Origin: Tamarix chinensis
Taxonomy: Eukaryota > Streptophyta > Magnoliopsida > Caryophyllales > Tamaricaceae
Length of the DNA stretch: 64,000 bases
Direction of reading: 5' to 3'
NCBI GenBank assembly: GCA_030549775.1
Contig: CM060177.1
Coordinates: forward strand, 52,265,138-52,329,137
The notes under the pieces: model-generated
The model's database searches: none
What the model was told of the DNA's origin: nothing
The model's input: the letters and a program-made list of their open reading frames with translations, nothing else
Program-made: the position numbers and the translations under genes
Shown: positions 13,561 through 24,610 of the stretch, piece after piece
Layout of the letters: each line of letters begins with the position of its first letter
Position numbering within the stretch: position 1 is the first letter of the stretch

Positions 13561-14060
13561 TTTTTTCACCCCAAACTAAGATGATTTAGCTACTAAAGTA
13601 TAACAAACCCTCCTCCTCAATGCAATTAATCATTTCCCATCCATGTAAAAATACACTCTTTTTAACCTTGGGTAATTGTACATAATCACATTCGGATGGT
13701 TTCAAAGTATATTTCTTTTTATCTTTAAATGCAATATATTCATTAGTTACACCCTTATGAGTTGTATTTCGATCATATTAACATGGTCTTCCTAGTAAAA
13801 TACCACATGCATCCATAAACAAAACATCACTTAATGCATCATCATGATAATTGTTAATGCAAAAAGAAATGAGTGTTTGTTTAGTCACTCTAGCTCCATT
13901 GTCCCTATTAAACCATAGTAAGGAATATGATTTAGGATAAATAGTAGTTACTAGTTCTAGTTATTTGACAATTTTTTTCACTAGCAACATAAGAACATGA
14001 AGCATTATCTATTATAACCCTAAAAACTTTATCACTAATTCTACCCTTAGTTTAAAAAAA
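13561..14060 (-). pseudogene. gypsy aspartic protease region, broken
   Basis: Minus-strand remnant between gag and reverse transcriptase. At about 13985-14020 it reads VIIDNASCSYVAS, the position of the retroviral-type active site (normally D-S/T/G-G-S in this lineage), here with Asn-Ala in place of the two residues after Asp. Downstream a VTKQTLISFCIN-like strand and an LLGRPC motif followed by a stop are seen, then KYTLKP and YVQLPKVKK. The order matches gypsy polyproteins in which protease precedes reverse transcriptase. Stops and frameshifts show it is dead. Confidence 0.75.
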
Positions 14061-15303
14061 ATATCCCTTTGTGTAATTTAATCATTAAGTTGTATTTTTA
14101 ATGCCCTTTTCCATCATGTTCATACACACTTAAGACATCATCTTTAGATTCAGTTTCTAGGTCATCATTATCAATACAAGGTTCCATGTTCCCAATTTCA
14201 TCTAAGGTCAAGAATTTTGGATTAGGACATTCCCTAGCAAAATGACCATATCCTTTACATTTGAAACAATGCTTAGTGGACATTTCACTAACTTTAATTT
14301 TACCATTATAATCTTGGTTAGGAATAATTTTTTTAATCATTAATTGAATAGTTATGTATCCCAAGTTTTGATATAAATGCATTAGAATCAATTTTGTTAG
14401 ATGTAGAAGTCGAAGCACTTATCTTATGATAACCTTTGGTAGATTTAGTTTATCTTTCACACTTTATGGTCAAATTATTCAAATCTTCAAGAGAATCATA
14501 GGCAAACATTCCAACTTTATCCCTAATCAAGTTGTTAAGGCCAACTAAGTATCTAACACACTTTTATTCTTTTTTTCTTGCAAATCACATAAGAGTGCTA
14601 CTCTTTCTAATTTCCTAGTGTATTCCTCTACACTAAGTAGTTATTACCTATGAATAGTCAATTTGATATACATCTCTTGCTCATACTCATTAGTTACAAA
14701 AAATTTTCTTAGGTGTTCCTCTAACTTTTGCCAATATTTTATTTTACTTTTGTCTTACATATCATATGTTCTCTTAAGAATGCCATACCAAACTCTAACA
14801 AAAATTTTGAATTTAAGAGTTTCTAACTTACATTTATGCCCATCATAATACTCTCTAAACTCAAATATTGCTTCAATTTTATTTAACCATTCAAAAAATA
14901 ACTCAACTTCTAATTCACCATAAAAATTAGGAAGGTTGAGCTTTATACCTTTATCTTCAAAATGGTTGTACCTTGATTGATGATTCACATAGCCTCTTCA
15001 GTTGTAGCTAAGGTCATTTAGACCATTTTCTTGTGTTCTCTCTTCATAGTCCATTTGAGCATTAATATTTCCACCTCAATCTTGGACTACGCTCTTAACC
15101 ATGCCCTCTACTTGATCATTTGTAGCTTCCATTGTGTTGTGCATGTGTTAAAGAGTCTCTTGGTCAGCTACCCTTAATTCTAACCTTTGTAGTTGTCTTC
15201 AAAATGAAGGGAGTTACTGCAATTGTGCATTTTTCGCATGTACATTTGCTCTGAGATTTTGAAGAGTATCATACATAGTCTTCATTGATAATTCTTCACC
15301 CAT
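14061..15303 (-). pseudogene. gypsy gag, broken
   Basis: Remnant of the nucleocapsid polyprotein, read on the minus strand from an ATG at 15301-15303. The N-terminal part (about 15000-15300) is coiled-coil-like with several stops. The retrotransposon gag core is at 14755-14988 (IKLNLPNFYGELEVELFFEW, then IEAIFEFREYYDGHKCKL). A CCHC zinc knuckle, CFKCKGYGHFARECPNP, lies at about 14210-14275, followed by an acidic linker. At least six stops and one frameshift interrupt the frame. Confidence 0.88.
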
Positions 15304-16135
15304 GCTTGAATAATTTCTTCAAGTTTGTCTTGACACGACCTTAAGAACTTGATGGAAATTACTTCTTGATATCTTCTTGATGTTATAGTAATATTCTTGA
15401 ATGATTCTTGAACTCAAGAAGGTGATGTATATGGAAGATAAATGTTGGAATGTATTATCAACTATTCTTCATAATCTTCATGGCAATGAACAAGAAAGGT
15501 TCTTGCTTAAAGAAGAGAACACAAAGAGCTGATGTAATGGATGGTAGATATTTGAATACAAGTGAAGATAGATTCTTCTCTACTTATGATCAAATGGTAA
15601 AAACATGAATGGAAGTTGAATATCTATAGGACACTTGACTATGATGGATGAAATCATGTTGCTATTGAACGATTATAATCTACCAAAACTAAGCCTAAAC
15701 ATGTAATGGTTACTCAATACTAACTAGCGAAAGAAAGAAGAGATTTCAAGAGGTAGAAGAACTAGTATAGCATTGTGGAAGATTCCTCACCAAATGAATC
15801 TCGAGCACCACAAGCGTTCAAGGATTATGAGGATTATTAAGGAGAATAGAAGAAGATAGCTCAAAGAAGAAAAGAAGGATAATAATCATCCACTTACCTC
15901 GAAGATTTAAAGGTATGGATGAAGTCTATATAATCTTCAACCTTCGACATTGAAGATATGAAGAACAAGTTGAAGATATGCTATGGTTTGGATGAATATA
16001 TACTACTCCACTTCAAACTTGAAGTTGAAGAATTCCCACATGCATGGACATGCATGGAAGGGAAAATTCTAGTTGGCTTATACTTGAAAGAAGAAAGAGA
16101 AGAGAAATGTTATAAAATGGAACAAAGCTAGTTGA

Positions 16136-16148
16136 GGCTTTGATACCA
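16136..16148 (-). promoter_or_regulatory. gypsy primer-binding site (initiator tRNA-Met type)
   Basis: On the minus strand this reads TGGTATCAAAGCC, one base from the usual complement of the 3' end of initiator tRNA-Met. It lies four bases from the LTR edge at 16153, as expected for the first-strand priming site. Confidence 0.88.
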
Positions 16149-16152
16149 AAGA

Positions 16153-16926
16153 TGACACAAATCTTCAACCATGGATGAAGATTAGTGTGATTGAAGACAA
16201 ATTAGGATAGGTGGTTGTCCAATTTGGAAGAAGAATTTGGGAGATTCAAGCAAAAATTTAGAAAGAATTCAACAAGAGCTCAAAGAACTCAACAAGAACT
16301 CAAATTTGAACGTTTCCTATATAAGATTACTCCAAGTAGTTTTAGAAAGGTTTTCCAATCACAAAGAATGAATTAACCAAGTGAATTACTTGTATTATAT
16401 TTCAATATCTCAACCATCAAAATTTTGAAATGTGTCAACACATGTATATATATAGGTATAGAATATTGCTAATTAGCACACTAATTTATAAACATGACAC
16501 AAAAATGGATAACTAGCACATAATCTGGTATTAACAATATGTTTATATCCTATATAATTTATGACTCAACAAAGACTATTATAAACATAGTAAGCTAAGT
16601 AGTAAATGAAAACAACTAATAAGAATCCAAATCAAAACTATGGTGTTGACTTGGAAGGTTGACTAGATCTTCTTGACATAACTTTAATGTACAATATCTT
16701 CCCTTGTGATAGCTTTTAATATGTTAAAATCTTAAGTATCTTGACTTTTTAAATGGATTAATCTTCTTCCTATAAATATGTTATATACCTTAAAAAATGA
16801 CTTAAAGTAATAGCATCAAGGTTAGTCAAAGTATTATTATTAAAGACACATAATATGATCGGTTCAATAATCAAGCATGCCATATTATTATCATCTAGAG
16901 GACCATCTATGGATGCTTCTACATCA
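16153..16926 (-). repeat. 5' LTR of the gypsy element
   Basis: 774 bp, the counterpart of 5689-6459. It ends in CA on the plus strand at 16925-16926 and is followed by the TTATT duplication. Confidence 0.88.
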
Positions 16927-18090
16927 TTATTATTATTATGAATTTTTTACATCCTTTAAATATTTGCAAACCCTAGTTACATTCCTTTACCTTTCTTGTA
17001 GGTTTGGGTCTTGTGAGAATTTTCAGCTATTTATAGTTGTTCAAATTCCATTGAATCATGTTAAACAATTCATATTTTAATTTTTCATTTGTTTTTAGTC
17101 TCCTAGTTATGGTCAAAATGATAAACGAGGGTTTATGATGAAAAAAATATTATTTACGCTTTGTTCCATGATCTATCACATTTTAAATTTTATTTTTTCC
17201 CTTTTACATATCATAAAATTATGAAACTTTGGGGATCAATATATTTGTGTTGTTTGGAATTAGAATAAAATATAAATATTTTACCTTTATTTTTATTTGT
17301 CTTATTTGTCATAATCGGTTATCAAATCTATTATTTATTTAAATTTATTAAGCATATGTGAAACTTAATATAAACCATCCATCTATACTAAGATCTAATT
17401 TTAACTATTAATTTGGCATATCACAAACCCATTGGTGTCCCTTACCATTACACGAGTGATATTGAGGATTATTCCCTATAGATTTATAATCATTTCAAAA
17501 GATATCATATCCTTACACTTTCAAACTTATATCAAATGTTTTCTATTCTCCTCACCACTTCATCCATGCCATTTTTTGTATTATTAGCCTCTTTTAAAAA
17601 AAATTAGCTTTGTTAATTAAACCTTCCCTATATGTACCATCAACCAATGTATATTCTCAATTAAATGATTAATGCTTGGCTCTCAAAAGTCTACTAGAGT
17701 GATACTTTAGTCAATTTACCATTCATATGATACTAGTACGTATTTTGAATATTCAGCAAACTGCCACAGCCTATAAGTAGACCGACAAGGCTTTTAAACA
17801 TTTGACTGATATGTCATAACAACTAACTAAATATCCTTCTTTCTCACATCTTTGTTATTTCTAAACCCAATTTAATTCTTAGCTTGTAGGATTAACACAC
17901 TTTCTTTGGACCTTGTTTTGACATTTTGTTAGGGTTATATAACTTGTTAGCCTTAGTTGAAACTAATCTTAAAGTTTTGATATAAATCTTCTCCTTGAAA
18001 TAAAATAAGGAATAATTGAAGATAATTGGTAAACTTCAATTTACTAGGTCTCACTCATGAAATGGGTATCTACGATTAGATTTTTTATGA
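16927..18090. other. spacer, no gene recognised
   Basis: AT-rich sequence between the gypsy element and the nested family A elements. No coding signal, RNA gene or element end was seen apart from the flanking duplications. Confidence 0.5.
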
Positions 18091-19509
18091 TTTTGTGAAA
18101 TATCCCCAAATCTTATTTTAGGAAATAGAAATAAAATAAGGATCATTAGGTAAGGTTTAATTAAATATACCATTTTTCATAAAATAATGATATTAAAATA
18201 ATAATAATAATAATTAAAGCAAAAATGATTGAAAATAATGTAGGGATTAGATTAATGGAGGTTAGAATTATTTACTAAACTAAAATAAATTTTAAGTAAA
18301 TTATATAATAATTTCTAAATTAATAAGAAAGTTTATTATTTATTATTACTAGTTTTATTATTCCTAAAATAAAAAAAAATCCAAACCACCTCACTTTTTC
18401 TTCTTTTTCCTTTTCCTTTTTCTTCCTTTTCTTTTTCCTTTCTTCCTTTTCTTTATATTATTCTTCCCCCACGCTCGCCGGATTAGGCCACGCCCAACGC
18501 AGTCCGACCTCCCTCTCCCCTTCCTCTCATTTCCTTTCTTTCCCTTAGCCCACTGCCATTCATTTTCTTTCCCTCATATGGCTCAGCGCCCTTGGCCACC
18601 CCCTTCTCTTCCCCTTTTCTCCTTTTCCTTCTTTCTTTCTTCCATTTTTACCCCCATCTTCAACCTGCCCCCAACTAGCTCAACAGGCATAGCTACTTCG
18701 CAACCCTAGTTCTCTCTCTCCCCTCACCTTCTCCTCGTCCTGACTTGTAGGGCATGCTTATAACACCCCAAAAATTTACTATTAAAATTTTTTATTTTAA
18801 TTAAATATATACGAAAGCAAAACCATAGATTTTGGGGATATTACCACCACACTTAGTACCAGACCGGTTTCCTCCTACCATTCTAATACCAAGTGTTAAG
18901 GCTAAAAGAATAAAATACTATTTGCTTGAACTCCAACTTTATTTAAAGCATAGTGCCGCAATAAATTTATTACAAGAATAAAATCCACCAATAATTGTTA
19001 CAAGAATAAAGATCATTTACTAATGAATTAAAAACATAGAAGAGAAACCCTAAAAGTTTCTCGGATAATCCTTACGCTCGTACTCGGTACCTGTTCGAAT
19101 AACACCTGCAATACTCCTACAAGGGACACTACCTATTGAATAGGTAGGGGTCCACAAATAGAATCTTTCATTACTATGGTACTCAATAACCCTTTATACC
19201 AAATTGAAAGGCAAGACCTGCATGCAACACATAATATATAACAATATACAACCATAACATGCGTAGGCATAAAGATAACTATAAGCAACTTAAGAGATAA
19301 CACCCAGTGTAATGCCTTATACAATAAGAATTGCATAGCACAAGATCCATTCATTTAGCAATGCCATCACATACTAAGAGGGAGACATGCACCAAGGCTG
19401 AACTTATATTATAACAATAGATCCTAAAGGTGAAATCATTACTTTTGATCTTAAGCGTTAATTAATCATTATTCAATCATCATTTTTCGAATTATATCCA
19501 TGTGAGTGC

Positions 19510-19790
19510 GGGGATGCCACTATTATAGTTGGTGGGCCGAAAACACTCCATAGGGAAAAATGCACTTGACCACTATTATAGCCAGTGGACCAAAAATTAG
19601 TATCTTCCCATGGTTTATTACCATGTGAGGATTGGTTTATCGAGTTCAGAATCCCCCACTATTATAGTCAGTGGAATAGAAACACTCCACAGGAAAAAAT
19701 ACACCTAAACACTATTATAACCAGTGGACTGAATATCACTCCAAAGAGCAGTACACACCTGACCGCTTTTATAGTCAGTGGACTAGAAAT
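19510..19790 (+). repeat. CACTATTATAG-CAGTGGAC array, copy in family A (2)
   Basis: Five degenerate units of the same roughly 23-bp motif as in the other family A copies, here mostly CACTATTATAgcCAGTGGAc. Confidence 0.8.
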
Positions 19791-19967
19791 TATCCTCACT
19801 AGGCCTGACTCGATAATTTTTCACTTTAAGTAACTAGTACTTTATTTGTTTCTTATTCAATAGGTCTATTTAATTAATTAGAGGGAGGGGAAAAGGTTAT
19901 GAATCCAAAGAAACACAAATATACTAGCCATAGAATCAAGCATTCTATATCAATGAGCATGGCATAG

Positions 19968-19969
<2 letters not shown>

Positions 19970-20006
<37 letters not shown>
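19970..20006 (+). repeat. 37-base poly(A) run
   Basis: Uninterrupted A run inside the family A element at 18759. The lack of an element boundary beside it argues for a homopolymer expansion or assembly artefact, not a retroposon tail. Confidence 0.9.
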
Positions 20007-20009
<3 letters not shown>

Positions 20010-20279
20010 AACACATACTTTAAACATATCTAATACACATCTCCATGCATACTTCCAACCAGGCACCTCTTGCATGATTATGATATAAACACCATATCAC
20101 ACCCTTAAGTATTCATCCAACCCTAGATTATGCCATGTTCTTGTGATACTTACTTAGGGTACCTACTAACTTATCAAATACCCTTATCTTATTATTCAAT
20201 ATTACTTATGTCTTATTAAGGAGACTCATTTAATCCATCAACATGTTATATGCATCTTACCACTTTATCCCCCATCATC

Positions 20280-21390
20280 CTTACAAAATTTACTAAAATA
20301 CCCCTTATTTGTAAAATTACTAAATCATCCCTTTTTATTTGCCAAATTATCATATTACCTTTCATGTTTACATAATTATCAAATTACCCCTTGTATTTGT
20401 TAAACTATCAAACTATCCTCCATACTTATTAAATCACCAACTTTACCCATTATACTTGTTACAATACCAATTTACCCTTCCAATTGGTTAAATTATCGCA
20501 CTACCCTTCATACTTGTTTAAATTACCAAATTGCCCCTTGTCTTATTAAGTTACCGAATCACCCTTCATACTTGTTAAATTTACCAAGTTGTCCTGTTAG
20601 TTAGTTAAATTACCAAATTTCCTCTCTTACTTATTAAAATTACCAACTTATCCTTTTGGTTGGTCAAATTACCAAATTTCCCCTCTTACTTATTAAAATT
20701 ACTAAATTATCCTTTTGATTGGTTAAATTACCAAATTACCCTTCTTATTTATTTAAATTACCCCTATTACTTATTAAAATTACCAACTTATTCTTTTTGG
20801 TTAGTCAAATTACCAAATTGTCCCTCTTACTTATTAAAATTACCAAATTATCCTTTTGGTTGGTTAAATTACCAAATTACCCTTCTTATTTATTAAAACT
20901 ACCAAATTGCCCTTCATACTCATTAAATTTACCAAGTTACCCTTTTTAGTTATTACAATTACCATTTTGCCCCTCTTTCTACAAAATTACCAAAATACCT
21001 TTCTTTTATGCAAAATTACCAAAAAAAAACCATTCTCCTTTGTTAATTCACCATTTTACACCTTTACTTTACAAAATTACCATAATATCCTTTCCTTTAT
21101 GCCAAATTACCAAAATACCCTTCTCCTTCATTAAATTACCATTTTACCCCTTTACTTTATAAAATTACCATAATACCCTTACCTTTATGTTAAATTACCT
21201 AAATACCCTTCTCCTTTATTAAATTACCATTTTACCCATTTGCTTTATAAAATTACCATAATACCCTTTCTATTATGCCAAATTACCAAAATACCCTTCT
21301 CCTTCATTAAATTGCCATTTTACCCCTTTACTTTACAAAATTACCATAATACCCTTTCCTTTATGTTAAATTACTAAAATACCCTCACCA
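20280..21390 (+). repeat. ATTACCAwwnTACCC minisatellite-like array
   Basis: About 1.1 kb built from some fifty degenerate 19-23 bp units such as AAATTACCAAAATACCCTTC, in places organised into a higher-order unit of about 85-90 bp (near 21060-21370). Other family A copies do not have this motif at the equivalent place. It generates overlapping spurious frames (20660-21134). Confidence 0.85.
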
Positions 21391-22690
21391 TATAAATATT
21401 AATATACATGGTCTGTATACATCATCCAACACCACCAACTATTACTATTTTTCATTAATACTCATTAGCATATTCCATACATACTTATTTAGGCCACACC
21501 TTTTGCACAAGCAAATTCACTAATACACCCCTAGGGCTCATATTAACATTATTTATGCAACAAATGACCAATTAGTATATCATATCATACATATGCATTT
21601 AACATTATCATTAATAACAAGGCTCCTTCCCCTAAGTATTATTTCTACACATGACACATAAATGATCATACTTTTCTTTTCATCAATCAACATATGCCAC
21701 TAAACACATTATAGTTAACAACATACATCATGTATATAAATCGTATTAAAAACCCTAATGTGCTAGCATATGTATATCCACACATTTGAGTAGGGTATAA
21801 TAGTTACCTTATTTTTAAAATAAATTAAACCTTACTAGTACCGTAGTTAAATGTTTAAGCTTTGATTAGTAAAAATAAATACCTAAAAATAATATCAAAA
21901 ATTAGCATAATATAAGTAGAAATTCAAAAGAATAATTTTTATCAAATTCTTAATTAAATCTATATTAATATTAACCATTATTATACCTCAAAATTATTAG
22001 TCAAGATTATTAAAGGGAGGTAATAAACTCACCCTACTCTACATGTATTACACGAAGCCACAGGGGTTGAAGAAGTGATAGATGGAAAGAAGAGGGGGCT
22101 GGTTTGGGTGAGGATTTTGAGGCTTAGGTGAGGGCTTATAGAGAAGAGTTATGGGAGTGGCTAGGTGTTGGGATGGAGTAAAGGTGTAGGTGGTGGTTGG
22201 GGTGGATGATTGGCTGCTCAGGGCAGCAGAAGCGGTGGTAGCAAGGCTGGGGAAAGTGGATCGAAGGTCGAGCAGAGAAGAAGAAGGAAGGGAAAAGAAG
22301 AAGAGAAAGGATGGTTGCAGGAGAAGATTTCAGCCAAGGGGAGGAAGGGTAGTTGTACGGAGGTTTTAGGGTGTTGATGGGTGGTTGTGGAGGTGGTGGA
22401 AGAGGCAAAACAACGGTGCAATGTGGTGGTGCAGTGTGGAGGCCGAGAAGGAGAGAAAGAAAAGAGAGGGAGGGAAGGAGGCTGCAGGGGCGTGCGGGGG
22501 TGATTGAGTGGTGCAAGGAGGTTGATGGGGTGTTAGGGAGGTGGTCAGGGTTGATGTTTGGGCAGCAATAGCGGCAATTAGAGGCAGGAAAGTGAAAACA
22601 TAGGAGAGGGAGAAGAAGGAAAAAAGGGAGAATGGGAGATCAACAGAGGGAGAAGGAGGGCTCGAGTAGGGTAGAAATGAAGTGGCAGAG

Positions 22691-22785
22691 AAGAAGAAAA
22701 TGAGAGAAGGAGGAGGGAAGATAGAGCGTTGACTATGGTGGCAGGGGGAGGCTATAGGTCAACAGGTAGGGTGGTTGATGGCAAG
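22691..22785 (+). repeat. 95-bp direct duplication, left copy
   Basis: It runs from AAGAAGAAAATGAGAG to GGTTGATGGCAAG and matches 24516-24610 at 92 of 95 positions. The three differences are all transitions. Confidence 0.92.
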
Positions 22786-24515
22786 TGGTGTGACCGTAGC
22801 CAGCATGCAATTTAAACCCTCTTGTTGTTAATTGTAGCACTGGTAAATAAGGGTATCGTTCTAAGCCGGGGATTGAGAGGGCTCACCTCTATCTAACTAG
22901 CTTAAAAATAAAACTACAACTAAAAATAAAAATCCTAAATAACACAGAATAAATAACTAAGAAAAATATTAAAAGGGTTTATCAAAATAATAAAATAATA
23001 AAATGAATAAAATAAAATAAACTAATAATGAAAATAATGAAAATGATGGGAAACCGCAGATATGAGAAATATGTTAGGGAAATACAAATCCACCACTAGA
23101 TTAGGTCATAATATAATATTTATTTCTAAGTAATCTTTTAATCGTGAGAAAGAGATCGACCAAGTTGCACACCAAATGCAGGTCCATACACCTTATATTA
23201 CTTCCCTTAATTAATTAATACGACTATGTGCCTATATTAACCCTATCAAATACTAGCAGTATAGCAGCAACAAGCGGCTCCTATATTTAACTAGATTTAA
23301 TGCATTAAGTGTAAGTGGAAGGCTGTCAATCTAAGTATCCAGACTAGTACAAAACGTATGTCTAGCTGTATTTCCTATCCTTGACCCACACGTATCGAAA
23401 CATTTTACCACTTCGGTTAGAATCACAAAACGATTAGGTGAATTTTTATCTAACCTAGCTGCAATTTATACATATAAATTCTAGTATATTTAGATGGCCA
23501 CCTAGCAGGCAAATAATCTTACATGTTGTCACTTATGAGGAACCAGAACAAGGCATGCACCAAATAAACTATACTTGACAGAATTATACATATAAACGAT
23601 AGCAATTAATATAGATTCAAGAAACAATCTCACGAAACAAAGAAAATAAAATTATAATTCAAATCCTAATCTAGGGTTTCAAATTATTCCCTAACAATAA
23701 ATAATCAGCCACTCATAATTAAAGAATTAATTACACAGAAATATATATCTAAAATATAAATTAAAAATAAGAGAAATAAATAACCGAAATTAATTTTAAA
23801 TAAAAGATCAAGAATTTATTCAGATAAAAATTAATTTTATCTGAAACAAATTCTACCGGTATAAATTTCTTCCTTATTTTCTTCCTTCTCGGTCTTGGAT
23901 TTCCGTGCCACTAATTCTTTTTCCTTTGTTGGCGCTGATGGCTGACTCGAAGTCCGTGCGGCGGCTTCCTTCTCTGCGTCCGAGCCTCTTTCGCGTGATG
24001 CGCCCTGTGGCTCTCTTCCCTCTACCAAGCCTGTGAAGGCTTTGCCGCCTCTCGTTCCACTCGCTCTGCCTTCTCTCTGTAGCTCTCCTTTATTTATAAC
24101 GTGCGGCCCTTTTCGTGCCATGTCAGCCCTGACGGCTAACTGTCCTTCTCTGCCGTCTCGTTCTCCTTCAATTAATACCGCGCACGCCCTTCTTTTTTTT
24201 TTCTCTCGTCTATCCACGTCAGCCCTCGCTGACTCTTAGTCCGTGCCGTGTTTGTCTTGTTGTTCCAAGCCTTTGGGCCTTCGGCCTTTGGCTGTTGGTC
24301 CAAGGGTCAAATTTCTTTTTTTTTTCTTTTATTTAAAAACAAAACCTACAAAATAAAATTCAATAAATATTAATAAATAATATTTTATTCTAAATTTACT
24401 TAATTTATATCATTTTAGCTCAAATAATAAAATTTATGCAATTTTTACCACTTAAGCATAAAACAATAATTATTCCCCTATATTAGTTAAATAAACTACC
24501 AAAAACTAAGATTAT
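22786..24515. mobile_element. 1730-bp inserted sequence, unclassified
   Basis: A foreign block within the GA-rich part of a family A element, bounded by the two copies of a 95-bp duplication. It starts TGGTGTGACCGTAGCCAGCA and ends with CTACCAAAAACTAAGATTAT. Near its left end it has GGGTATCGTTCTAAGCCGGG, a sequence style I associate with dispersed plant repeats but cannot assign to a family. Most of it is AT-rich; 23860-24300 is richer in G+C and holds a 126-codon minus-strand frame (23837-24217) rich in Arg, Glu and Lys with no recognisable domain. No LTRs, inverted ends or poly(A) tail were seen. Confidence 0.65.
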
Positions 24516-24610
24516 AAGAAGAAAATGAGAGAAGGAGGAGGGAAGATAGAGCGCTGACTATGGTGGCAGGGGGAGGCTGTAGGTCAACGGGTAGGGTGGT
24601 TGATGGCAAG
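24516..24610 (+). repeat. 95-bp direct duplication, right copy
   Basis: Partner of 22691-22785. It has C, G and G where the left copy has T, A and A. Confidence 0.92.

Larger units (their letters stand above)
5689..16926 (-). mobile_element. Ty3/gypsy LTR retrotransposon, decayed, interrupted
   Basis: A complete but dead gypsy element read on the minus strand. It has two LTRs (5689-6459 and 16153-16926), a primer-binding site beside the right LTR, and the order gag, protease, reverse transcriptase, RNase H, integrase. It is flanked by identical 5-bp TTATT duplications (5684-5688 and 16927-16931). A 4533-bp family A element sits inside the reverse transcriptase; without it the element is about 6.7 kb, a normal gypsy length. 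Many in-frame stops and frameshifts make it non-autonomous. The C-terminal KxGFPNPRKYKL-type segment and an LRTN-type tail are seen in a common plant gypsy lineage; no canonical chromodomain is visible, so I leave the clade open. Confidence 0.93.

Noticed and set aside
19970..20006. Poly(A) tail of a LINE, SINE or processed pseudogene
   Set aside because: No coding or promoter-like sequence ends there and no target duplication brackets it; it is an internal homopolymer of a family A element.
20660..21134. Overlapping frames with repeated LPNYPF-like peptides
   Set aside because: Translation of the ATTACC minisatellite array; the repeat is at DNA level and frames shift between units.
23837..24217. 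126-codon minus-strand frame rich in Arg, Glu and Lys
   Set aside because: Low-complexity composition, no domain, inside an inserted repeat. An overlapping plus-strand frame (24033-24239) is equally open.
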